From a bacterium (lineage in GTDB: Bacteria; T1Sed10-126), in contig PWHN01000047.1 in the NCBI GenBank assembly GCA_003554945.1, forward strand, positions 1 to 13,412: a DNA stretch of 13,412 bases. The letters run 5' to 3'. The notes under the pieces are model-generated. The model was not told where the DNA came from. It did not search any database and saw nothing but the letters and a program-made list of their open reading frames with translations. Positions 10,501-13,412 of the stretch are shown piece after piece. Every line of letters starts with the position of its first letter. The first letter of the stretch is position 1. The position numbers were made by a program, and so were the translations under genes.

Positions 10501-11924
10501 TCAGGTTAAAAGGCCAGCACCTTAAGATGATGATGTCTCCTGAAGGCAGGGACAGGTTAAATAAGATAGCGCAGTTTAATGAAGTCTTGGTGGACAGGCG
10601 ACCGACAGAAGCTTTAAGGCAGGTTGAAGGTGCTCACAAGCACATGGAAGATAAATTCGATGATACCCCCAAGGGGCCGGTGGATAAATTCCAAGGCCTG
10701 GTAGATAAATCGATGTTTCTGTTCAGGCATGCTGACGTTTCTAACGTTAAAGCTTCTCACTTTATCAAGTTAATGGCATCTTTAGAGGATGGTATGCCAA
10801 TGAGAGATGCTATCAGGGAAGCTAACGAAGGAACTTTCCGCACGCAGTTTGACTATGGTGCCGGCAGGCCGATGATATATCACAGTGCCCCCGGCAGGAT
10901 GGCAGCCTTGTTTCATTCCTGGCCGACAAACTACTTTAATATGCTAAGGGACTGGTCTAATCAAGCAGGAGGTGTTGCTACTGAAGAGTTTGCCCGTAAG
11001 TTTGCCGGGCAGATGGCTACCTATTTAATTATAGCTGGCCTTTTAAGGCAGGTAGGCTTAAAGATGAACATAGGGCCGTTTTCTACCGGCGAAGGGCATA
11101 TGGTCACTAAAGGTGCAAGGGCAATACAAAGCTGGATAGCCGGTGAAGATGCAACCAGGGAGCTGCCGGTCTTTTTCTCTACTTTAGATGATGCTACTGA
11201 TACTATCGGCAATGTAATGCGGGGAGACGTTAATACTTTAGGAAAAATAGCGTATGAAGTTGGCTCGTTCACCCCCTTTAGAAATCCAATCAAAAGGTTA
11301 GTCCCGGCAACACAGGCAGTATTAAACGAAGGCCGGACATACGATCCAATTACCGGTGAGGAAAAGCACAAGATAGACGATCCCATGCATTACTTTGCCA
11401 CCATAATGGGGATGAGCAAGTTTGCCGATGATCGCTATCATTTAGCACAACGGTACAGTTTTAGTCCTCGAATGACAGAAACGCACAACATGTTAGAGAT
11501 TGCCATACACCAGCAGATAGATTCTGATTATCAGCCGTCCATCCAACTTAACCGTGACTTACTGTGGAAAATAGCCAGGGGGCAGGGAGCTGAGGTAACA
11601 GATTTATTGAGGAATCCTGCTGAATTAGAGCAAGCGGTAATGAAAAGAATCAAAAGGGCCGGCCTTGATGCTGATGAATTAAGGGATAATGCTTATGCAA
11701 ACATCAGGCGGTACCATTCTAACTTAGCACGGCAACACGTGTTGTCCGGCGGGGGCAACTGGAAAAAAGACGTTAAGGGCAGGCTTAACATGATTCAACG
11801 CTCGCAGGGTAACTTGAATTACTACAAAAGAACCTATGAAGAAATCCTGGAAAACAACCAGTCTAAAGCGGTCAGGCAGCGGGCATTTGAAACGCTGCAG
11901 TTGATAGATAAAATGCAAAACTAA
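1503..11924 (+). CDS. Giant phage polyvalent-type virion protein with embedded zinc metallopeptidase-like domain
   Basis: This is a single uninterrupted frame of 3473 codons. Approximate layout: 1-360 helical and acidic; 365-395 and 480-555 hydrophobic helices (TPVMARSF, LNLIISTQNEYYEAI, IIPALAMDIGMSL); 630-720 charged linker; 730-960 helical; 969-1019 and 1133-1156 Lys/Pro/Ala linkers; 1036-1132 small module with GYNRIVHGDRGSYIEF; about 1160-1580 mixed; 1584-1619 DUF5710-like; about 1720-2172 alpha/beta-rich, unassigned; 2222-2344 metallopeptidase-like with HEVTH at 2280-2284; 2360-3473 long helical C-terminal region with DYLPHL (2821-2826) and an LPD38-like stretch (about 2972-3287). The protein has no cysteine. 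Giant proteins combining structural and effector domains are established as 'polyvalent proteins' of phages and conjugative elements. I infer that this one is packaged and delivered with the DNA. It matches the size of N4 virion RNA polymerase, but no polymerase or lysozyme motif is seen. It is the third of three consecutive cysteine-free proteins. Confidence 0.8.
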   Translation: MALNTNFASRLLNRTREPEQQTTTQYDDFMHKDRTVEQKQPTNRWQMYRDSLKQTAARKAVDHMKRTGIQYDPEEIVINSMLYTRDRLMENPERAQLVFGVGTIDHEKEKERIIDDVLEYGQLQPRAKYQTEPEDVDIHDFDDHTEYEKYKESMPGMGYLVAGEGHETLEQAIAAEEQRYGLDPFQGDVSQLEMQEAVQNLDSQAKQILEKEDPSEEEYKYLMDSFAEQGIDLAATTPAHGIGVDPYAEGVEPAEDVSLWEQIAYPVTSALGGIQQSIYSIIEYGMDENSLVRRFTDNIIEPVKGIVDTTVDFLTADEFSIDETSWGQRAEKNWDRMEEIAQNPQMWQYAESIRMHNREKVFENYGPVAGIALDTVYMAEGLGHLMAEMALITKLTKGTGTKASAVRGAGQLAQYGNRMMQALNRVNQSQRIPQFAKTMLNAAARSGEQAVVNPQVQAKLGRTLAHRYLTTPGELEDRAEAAAYGMLYNFTPVMARSFGKSNILTKLIDTGLNLIISTQNEYYEAIQKHGWTVESAMQIIPALAMDIGMSLSTKSDRDIRNYRQQLINDGVPEKAAQARAQNVAELREEFAKQGILDEQGRPASPQEIKDLSNEATADARRVGMEIFEPGTREGDRVEPSREQEVTAARTGEEPRVQRTEDIQINRRDKDYQRIKKEVRNTLNRDDYESQAAYERDVKAQADERYKAEKAGQEPVGTEGIPEAERTPTAEAQRTGERPAAEDKPAERLDNKTLLEIGDNFRDVGIFDNAERHLNKQAIEQNRPDEAVQRINDFLHSEARKFRETASTYGISKEEGKRIEAHVKNIAKTWDGRSVEPINDALRTMGQYRDKYNNIIIQAPDRAELGERTDTTRVELDKHENTQIDSFTDRAVKDLERIGEKADRDSIRNVIEETYRDIKEAEGGNKTEALKRINEVLTAQKKKHDGEEFSFTKRDHTAEEALLNKLTGKTAKPEATEVKEAAPKDDVKPKTDDKKPAKDVKEAGKPEATAPKADTRTPGKMNEGLKTEGDNKEIQTDDGNTIATGYNRIVHGDRGSYIEFERKHLNTDAFGPMVDRKKKVGKGAYYDEANLKDKPQTDQTRLYKQHRPVNYADYQVGKYYIAADNPYIKVKGFKPAAAPKKPAAKKEADKKEPEGKQQLGEVRYSEDGKSAELLTKGKDLRGVRGDHKAQRGKHHDGTHALILPGDKTPVEAGTALRITLDEGRDQLNTKVTKVETVKGKDLQKPYHIPGQYKDMNKKKFNEQTWQKITYDLIDVTTGEKTSQYMDATIRDTGAARKQTQQETNKYLNPYRKNIKGESKEHSTYKQIPKREYKEEINELPADKPWMSRDDESGTITLRSSAGTRIEGEKEEAKRLELGQRQISITKYSKKKTPDRYPQQEHTFKNLEAAAQASRILGFGRRIGKEKQKEFLDKLQKASGDEARVISREIDAIANKLIDDLKTRFPKDETYRDRVEKAIHEMTQHFFNEFFHLERAALAKFNKERNPELANKLMAETNKLFDFDGALGIVLTDVRERLYGIQNYQTRPELYDGKVEILVPGEIKRDGMQYVYDSPITDRSDLMRKDLNVAVEKRKDKGKVEWDRRKAKWYIDEKMDYEDYQQLKSAGFTDTAIENLHKSNRVNEAYEQIKESAKRTIENPKTIKRESDILQKEWDKLNVDERKDLLTKMIYANREVMPKKLSGNIKSFIDMWASYKNIKDMPPVIFRSFLDNMGRKGVLTEREIKAIESRQQPSDILFTTSGRYVGEDGVRYHDIGIGGRIDEQGRPIINPEYNVKPISADLERISQHTRGLIKPGDVDKKGDPVPVYFQEYDTRTGLTPKKYYVQEVGIGAEKPYQRFNKSWEELNELERTLLLTEGTYKVWLKDEDGNILDHPVSARDLHYGRGVGRSFQPLISREALDEFVQKSHADIRAKKITDPKEIESIHEITRALHNWENAVHERMDYTGQSRDDLNNIMALNLSRDPATHSFYATSRYPRKPFAENIEETVGRFRQNTESYIKDYETAKQEVNFERRMKGEEPLEGDALHRAALKYNHDKAQYPFEVVRMGEEVKEPSMREIVMARQQMGMDRDDDTSEKPAFLDIHSFDRPGIYLARTEADGLKFIEDNVPEGERHLYEVQPREVDHVLRYGRDSDGNRAEEWVKTTLQPYLEAIYGGTVPGVRGQEGKAVEGHEVRGDRRGETRTPRKEPARDDRGLTPEQRKNESAAMRIAEALGMRMDPEGKDSTLQFTLTGNPEFAGAVLGRHIHLNLDTPRPQHTIIHEVTHRLMELDPGEKGEKRPYTLMKEKLLSGWNEKKRAKPKTDAEIKEWLADYMAELSYTKGFWQAPGIGGKTHGIMPTKFRSTQFETDPDKLPDSLKVRHLLYGKEQAEMDKLMYRLMRKHLQGDKVFDDSLPFPDNRLLYQTDGGALLSHLSQGQRDTIKRGVDKVLRNINSNLESPHLQAFINAKDKRGFVKGYLNNPEFKAELPSNLLKAYQNLGNKKVQEMTFSEAKTMVAVYDWAVKHMLYRNTPKKEEISKNIKLGEYIWGEEGNSNRLTIAREFLDKKDLKDVRGLSYEELRKLNEKLVNEYVRASNAGFQNIFGTSRRDVVTSIVEKKLLKPGNIKMLNNLNIVDYSERYDLNYDLLRKSTEHITARAMHEMIRGEKVDDELLRQLEKNPDEVIGVMIENTFHRLPGKGYNLKAVDDHINKHGDIGAVRTSLDVLISLIPHGQKIRSNLQMAKKRGEDWAKPFYQRTNDALKGLKEESLIKVGKIVDGKRDEIEGKITKREENAAQEVRKIFADLFDQGVQFGLLKKGQKIDDYLPHLSVLDKSNREMGEHADKIPHEFFSKDRHRVSKGNINYNAKEALQIYINAMQKNAFVKPHIKSLMPQYRKMKQRTPNKAKFLGTMMDVAMGKMPEAGLKEGRLMKDTINRLRTMVGKEEISEEDAAKALQHYSRLYVMAEVGKAMGFSPSTMLRNFTQQVGMIWDVSTKEDPLRGFRLKGQHLKMMMSPEGRDRLNKIAQFNEVLVDRRPTEALRQVEGAHKHMEDKFDDTPKGPVDKFQGLVDKSMFLFRHADVSNVKASHFIKLMASLEDGMPMRDAIREANEGTFRTQFDYGAGRPMIYHSAPGRMAALFHSWPTNYFNMLRDWSNQAGGVATEEFARKFAGQMATYLIIAGLLRQVGLKMNIGPFSTGEGHMVTKGARAIQSWIAGEDATRELPVFFSTLDDATDTIGNVMRGDVNTLGKIAYEVGSFTPFRNPIKRLVPATQAVLNEGRTYDPITGEEKHKIDDPMHYFATIMGMSKFADDRYHLAQRYSFSPRMTETHNMLEIAIHQQIDSDYQPSIQLNRDLLWKIARGQGAEVTDLLRNPAELEQAVMKRIKRAGLDADELRDNAYANIRRYHSNLARQHVLSGGGNWKKDVKGRLNMIQRSQGNLNYYKRTYEEILENNQSKAVRQRAFETLQLIDKMQN
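2595..3167 (+). other. Hydrophobic-helix region in the N-terminal part of the giant protein
   Basis: Residues 365-555 of the giant protein carry its most hydrophobic N-terminal stretches. One runs from GPVAGIALDTVYMAEGLGHL to about residue 395. A second cluster at 480-555 contains AAYGMLYNFTPVMARSF, TGLNLIISTQNEYYEAI and MQIIPALAMDIGMSL. They are interrupted by charged residues and are not classical transmembrane helices, so amphipathic, membrane-associating or tightly packed helices are equally possible. A protein that crosses or lines the host envelope during DNA delivery would be expected to have such segments, but this is inference. Confidence 0.4.
4407..4559 (+). repeat. Low-complexity Lys/Pro/Ala/Glu linker in the giant gene
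   Basis: Residues 969-1019 consist almost only of Lys, Pro, Ala, Glu, Asp, Thr and Val. KPEAT occurs twice (AKPEATEV and GKPEATAP), and KP/KPK-type motifs recur (VKPKTDDKKPAKD). It is typical of a flexible, disordered tether and marks a domain boundary before the module at 4608-4898. Confidence 0.75.
4608..4898 (+). other. Embedded small module with GYNRIVHGDRGSYIEF signature
   Basis: Residues 1036-1132 lie between two Lys/Pro/Ala linkers and look like one compact domain. The module begins with NTIATGYNRIVHGDRGSYIEF and ends with YADYQVGKYYIAADNPYIKV. From memory, this pattern resembles small uncharacterised phage and plasmid proteins with a 'GYTRVVxGDRGPYxEF'-like signature. I cannot name a family or function. 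Clear linkers on both sides support an acquired, independently folding unit. Confidence 0.45.
4899..4970 (+). repeat. Second Lys/Pro/Ala-rich linker in the giant gene
   Basis: Residues 1133-1156 read KPAAAPKKPAAKKEADKKEP and on, a short, strongly basic, proline/alanine-rich tether. Together with the linker at 4407-4559 it brackets the GDRGSYIEF module. Codons are mixed rather than exact DNA repeats, so it is maintained as protein composition, not as a recent DNA tandem repeat. Confidence 0.7.
6252..6359 (+). other. DUF5710-like motif inside the giant protein
   Basis: Residues 1584-1619 read DLNVAVEKRKDKGKVEWD followed by RRKAKWYIDE. This fits the general pattern of DUF5710, a short module with an 'LNVPY...AK..GA.WD...K.WYVP' layout found in DNA-processing and mobile-element proteins. 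Here Trp1600, Trp1607 and Tyr1608 occupy the conserved positions. The match is by eye and short. The function of the family is unclear, though association with primases and polyvalent proteins is known. Confidence 0.4.
8020..8148 (+). other. Protein-like stretch in the +1 frame inside the giant gene
   Basis: In the +1 frame, 8020-8145 gives 42 codons ending at a TAA (8146-8148). The peptide looks like a normal amphipathic helical protein (EFVAKKARLWRDMKFEG, then EEKLAHLERNLHGM). Thirty-four of 42 third positions are G or C, and the segment is about 58% GC. The giant frame reads it as an Arg/Gly/Glu-rich linker (residues 2173-2215, for example EVRGDRRGETRTP) between an unassigned module and the metallopeptidase-like domain. 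It may be a captured fragment or an old pair of compensating indels. Against this, the main frame's third positions are about 32% GC, like the rest of the gene, so an ordinary Arg/Gly linker could produce the pattern by chance. Confidence 0.4.
8166..8534 (+). other. Zinc metallopeptidase-like (HEVTH) domain in the giant protein
   Basis: Residues 2222-2344 contain HTIIHEVTHRL, in which HEVTH (2280-2284) fits the HExxH zinc-binding and catalytic motif of zincin peptidases. Downstream, EWLADYMAEL (2327-2336) supplies acidic candidates for the third zinc ligand (D2331 or E2335, 51 or 55 residues after the first His), a gluzincin-like arrangement. The preceding FAGAVLGRHIHLNL would be the usual beta strand. 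Metallopeptidase domains are known parts of phage polyvalent proteins. Possible roles are self-processing of the giant protein or cleavage of a host target after delivery; neither can be chosen from sequence. Confidence 0.6.
10416..11363 (+). other. C-terminal LPD38-like helical module of the giant protein
   Basis: Residues about 2972-3287 contain SPSTMLRNFTQQVG, then TQFDYGAGRPMIYHSAPGR and FHSWPTNYFNMLRDW, followed by a hydrophobic helix (MATYLIIAGLLRQVGL, from 3171) and GSFTPFRNPIKRLVPA. The sequence 'F.YG...P.....PGR...LF.SWP.NY' is, from memory, typical of the C-terminal region of giant phage and polyvalent proteins, annotated as a large polyvalent protein-associated domain of the LPD38 type. 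Its biochemical role is not established. GC content is clearly higher than in the middle of the gene. Confidence 0.45.
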
Positions 11925-11925
11925 A

Positions 11926-11933
11926 AGAGGTGA
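11926..11933 (+). promoter_or_regulatory. Ribosome binding site deciding the start of the 11939-12340 gene
   Basis: AGAGGTGA follows the giant gene's stop. The longest frame would start at a GTG (11930) inside this site. The GTG at 11939 lies 8 bases after AGAGG, which is normal spacing, so 11939 is preferred. Confidence 0.65.
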
Positions 11934-11938
11934 AGAAA

Positions 11939-12340
11939 GTGGATTACGTAAAGCTTTATGATGCTGAAACTGAAGAAGAAATGTCACAGGCAGGTGAGTT
12001 TGAGAATACAGTTTCTTTGATTCTTAGGGCAGATCTTTATCCCGATCAGGGTAGTTATGATTCCAGGCGGTTATACTTGGAAGCTGAAGAAGATTACTAC
12101 GTTGATGAGGTTAAGGTAAAGCCGGTTGGCGAACACAGTGAAAGATGGCAGCTAGCTCCCGATGTAAGCAACAACGAAGGTGCTTATGAAGCAGGTGGCG
12201 AAGAGTTGGAGCTTGGCATGGTCGGCCATGGCTCGAACAGGGTATATTTTTGGGCTAAAGCGCAAGCTTTGGATTCAGAACTACCTGAAAATGATGTAAC
12301 AGTAACCTTAAAAGTCTCCGGCATTGCCGGAGTAGTATAG
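11939..12340 (+). CDS. Small beta-rich phage accessory (tail or decoration) protein, first of a related pair
   Basis: This 133-residue protein probably starts at a GTG. It opens MDYVKLYDAETEEEM, continues with alternating hydrophobic residues typical of beta strands (NTVSLILRADLY, RRLYLEAEEDYYVDEVKVK), carries WQLAPDV near the middle, and ends in TVTLKVSGIAGVV. It is acidic and has no cysteine, signal peptide or membrane segment. It resembles the next gene's product in layout: an N-terminal KLY strand, an (I/L)YL strand, APDV then a Gly-rich turn and Tyr, and a later strand with Trp. The pair probably arose by duplication. Similar short 'KLYxD' proteins occur among tail-region genes of Firmicutes phages (recalled, not searched). 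A beta-sandwich decorating or linking fibre components is my inference. Confidence 0.6.
   Translation: MDYVKLYDAETEEEMSQAGEFENTVSLILRADLYPDQGSYDSRRLYLEAEEDYYVDEVKVKPVGEHSERWQLAPDVSNNEGAYEAGGEELELGMVGHGSNRVYFWAKAQALDSELPENDVTVTLKVSGIAGVV
12316..12332 (+). repeat. Inverted repeat (7-bp stem, 3-base loop) at the end of the first accessory gene
   Basis: CTCCGGC (12316-12322) and GCCGGAG (12326-12332) form a perfect GC-rich stem around ATT, 5 bases before the stop codon and just upstream of the next gene's ribosome binding site. No T-tract follows, so it is not a standard terminator. It could tune translation or mRNA processing between the two genes, or be accidental in Gly/Ala-type codons. Confidence 0.35.
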
Positions 12341-12351
12341 GAGGAGTAAAA

Positions 12352-12732
12352 ATGTTAAAACTATATCGTGATGAAGCGTGTACTGAAGAGTTTACTTCCG
12401 GAGATCCTGATGTAGCTTCGGGAGCAGTAGAGGAAAACGAAACCTTTGTAGATGAAAAAGCAATATACCTTAAAAGTGATGATCCTAATTTAACCTATGA
12501 AAATATCAGCATTGAAAAGTTATCAGATGAAATAGCTCCAGGGGTTATTTTGGAGTATGCTCCCGATGTTGGCGGTAGTGCCGGAGGCTACAGCGAAACT
12601 TACGAGCCAAGTGATGGTGCTTATACCAATGCACATAAATTGTGGCGCAGGGTTACTTCGGAGAATGTTGCTGAGCCTTTTAAGCGTGAAGATGTTAAGC
12701 ACAGGGTTAAATCTGATAACTACATAGCGTAA
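12352..12732 (+). CDS. Small beta-rich phage accessory protein, second of a related pair
   Basis: This 126-residue protein starts at an ATG 7 bases after AGGAGG (12339-12344), which overlaps the preceding stop. It opens MLKLYRDEACTEEF, then has AIYLKSDDPNLTYENISI, LEYAPDVGGSAGGY, and a C-terminal YTNAHKLWRRV followed by VKHRVKSDNYIA. Small proteins with an N-terminal 'LKLYxD' and a C-terminal 'xWRRV...KHR' layout are familiar from tail regions of Firmicutes phages (recalled, not searched). They are probably beta-sandwich structural accessories. It has a single cysteine and no signal peptide. The match to the upstream product (KLY start, APDV plus Gly-rich turn) suggests tandem duplication and divergence. 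The exact role is unknown; external virion placement is inferred from the fibre-like gene downstream. Confidence 0.65.
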   Translation: MLKLYRDEACTEEFTSGDPDVASGAVEENETFVDEKAIYLKSDDPNLTYENISIEKLSDEIAPGVILEYAPDVGGSAGGYSETYEPSDGAYTNAHKLWRRVTSENVAEPFKREDVKHRVKSDNYIA

Positions 12733-12747
12733 CCGGGAGGTAATGAT

Positions 12748-13412
12748 ATGAGTGTAATCCCGAAGGGTAAAGAATTTAGCCCCCATACTACATTAAGCGA
12801 AGCATGCGATACCACAACAGCCGAGAGCTGTAAAGTAACAGATATTAATGCTTTTGCTGATTTAGAACCGGGGGAAGAAGGAATCATTGTTTTTTGTGTC
12901 AATGAATTTCACAGCAAAAACCCGGATGATTTTGAGATAATGACTTATTCAGGATATGATGCAGGGAACAATCAGCTTACAGGCTTAGTGCATCGTGACG
13001 GTGTGGCGAGAAACTGGCCTGAAGGCACATATGTTGCCAGCTATGGAACCTGGTACAGTTTTGAACAAATGAAACAGGCATTGTTTAATCACGAAAATCA
13101 ACAGATAGAACAAGATGAAGTGCATGGTTTAAGGGTTGTTGAGGGATCATTAGATTATTATGATGGTGAAAACTGGGTAACAGTAGAAACTGACCTAAGT
13201 AGTGTTGCAATACCTGTGCATCCTGTGAGCGATTTTAGTGCTGACCCTGACGACGAGCAGGCAATTTTAACATGGCATAACCCTGACAACAGGGTGGTTG
13301 GCACGATGACTTCAAACAGCCACAAACGATTACAGAGGCGGGACTGTTTAACTCGGCAGATGACATGTTCATCAGAGGAACATTCGACGGCATACCGCTG
13401 GAAAATGGCGAC
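12748..13412 (+). CDS. Phage tail-fibre or adhesin-like protein, incomplete at the window end, apparent frame break
   Basis: It starts at ATG 12748, 7 bases after GGGAGG (12735-12740); the nearby ATG at 12743 meets a stop after two codons. Translated here, about 221 codons are open to the window edge. Residues about 45-115 contain EIMTYSGYDAGNNQLTGLVH, then WPEGTYVASYGTWYSFEQM. This resembles a phage tail domain with an 'E.i.YtG..gn.LTGv.Rg....WpaGT.Va' pattern (recalled). HGLRVVEGSLDYYDGENWV follows. VSDFSADPDDEQAILTWHNP, near residues 161-180, looks like the first strands of a fibronectin type III-like domain, which is then cut short. After about 13287 this frame becomes Cys/Arg-rich and unconvincing, while the -1 frame shows a known phage motif. 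The true protein therefore probably changes frame here, or the gene is damaged or misassembled. Confidence 0.65.
   Translation, partial: MSVIPKGKEFSPHTTLSEACDTTTAESCKVTDINAFADLEPGEEGIIVFCVNEFHSKNPDDFEIMTYSGYDAGNNQLTGLVHRDGVARNWPEGTYVASYGTWYSFEQMKQALFNHENQQIEQDEVHGLRVVEGSLDYYDGENWVTVETDLSSVAIPVHPVSDFSADPDDEQAILTWHNPDNRVVGTMTSNSHKRLQRRDCLTRQMTCSSEEHSTAYRWKMA
13287..13412 (+). other. Out-of-frame continuation of the fibre gene carrying ITEAGLFN
   Basis: The -1 frame is open from 13287 (just after a TGA at 13284-13286) to the window end. It reads QQGGWHDDFKQPQTITEAGL, then FNSADDMFIRGTFDGIP. 'ITEAGLFN' followed by an 'F.R..F....l..gD' strand pair is a recurrent pattern in phage tail-fibre proteins. 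No start codon precedes the motif in this frame, so it can be expressed only through a frame change from the upstream gene. I see no classical slippery heptamer at the junction, which favours an indel, a deletion joint or a sequence error over programmed frameshifting. Confidence 0.6.

Noticed and set aside
1503-11924. Giant gene as a tape-measure protein of a long-tailed phage
   Set aside because: Its length and late-operon position fit superficially. However, the protein is a string of distinct modules and linkers with a metallopeptidase-like motif and an LPD38-like C-terminal region, not a long repetitive helical rod.
1503-11924. N4-type virion RNA polymerase, suggested by the very similar length
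   Set aside because: I found no recognisable single-subunit RNA polymerase motifs; only the size and possible delivery role are comparable.
13287-13322. Programmed -1 ribosomal frameshift in the fibre gene
   Set aside because: No X XXY YYZ slippery heptamer is present in the required frame within the crossover interval. An indel, deletion joint or sequence error is more likely.

Overview
The window reads as part of the late (virion) gene block of a tailed phage or prophage. The host is probably a Firmicute, most likely a Clostridia-type anaerobe. That guess rests on strong AGGAGG-type ribosome binding sites before nearly every gene, moderate GC with frequent AGA, TTA and ATA codons, and tail genes of a style common in Firmicutes phages. 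It is an inference from sequence style, not an identification. All genes are on the + strand, and gaps are at most about 25 bases (one pair overlaps), so this is one tightly packed operon. I see no tRNA, rRNA, CRISPR array, insertion sequence, integrase, attachment site, convincing promoter or factor-independent terminator.

Layout. (1) 1-135 is the 3' end of a gene encoding an acidic coiled coil. (2) 148-900 and 900-1478 encode two small Gln/Arg/Glu-rich helical proteins, translationally coupled. (3) 1503-11924 is a single open gene of 3473 codons encoding a giant multidomain protein of the phage 'polyvalent protein' style. In order it has a helical N-terminal part with hydrophobic helices, charged linkers, several small alpha/beta modules (one resembling DUF5710), a HEVTH zinc-metallopeptidase-like domain, and a long helical C-terminal region resembling the LPD38-type module of giant phage proteins. 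(4) 11939-12340 and 12352-12732 encode two small, apparently related beta-rich accessory proteins. (5) 12748 to the window end encodes a tail-fibre or adhesin-like protein whose reading frame appears broken near 13287-13322.

How the genes may work together. The two small helical proteins and the giant protein lie side by side, and none contains a cysteine (about 3915 residues in total). The giant protein also has hydrophobic helices and an embedded peptidase-like domain. My reading is that this is an internal virion or ejection cassette: proteins packaged in the capsid and delivered with the DNA, analogous in role to the core proteins of T7-type phages or the roughly 3500-residue virion RNA polymerase of N4. 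No RNA polymerase or lysozyme motif is visible here. The downstream genes are probably external appendage proteins. The ejection role is inferred.

Most worth a second look: the complete absence of cysteine in the giant protein; its compositional mosaic (AT-rich middle between GC-richer ends); a 126-base stretch at 8020-8145 that reads like a plausible protein in the +1 frame; the embedded uncharacterised modules; and the frame break in the fibre gene, where a well-known phage motif (ITEAGLFN) lies in the -1 frame.
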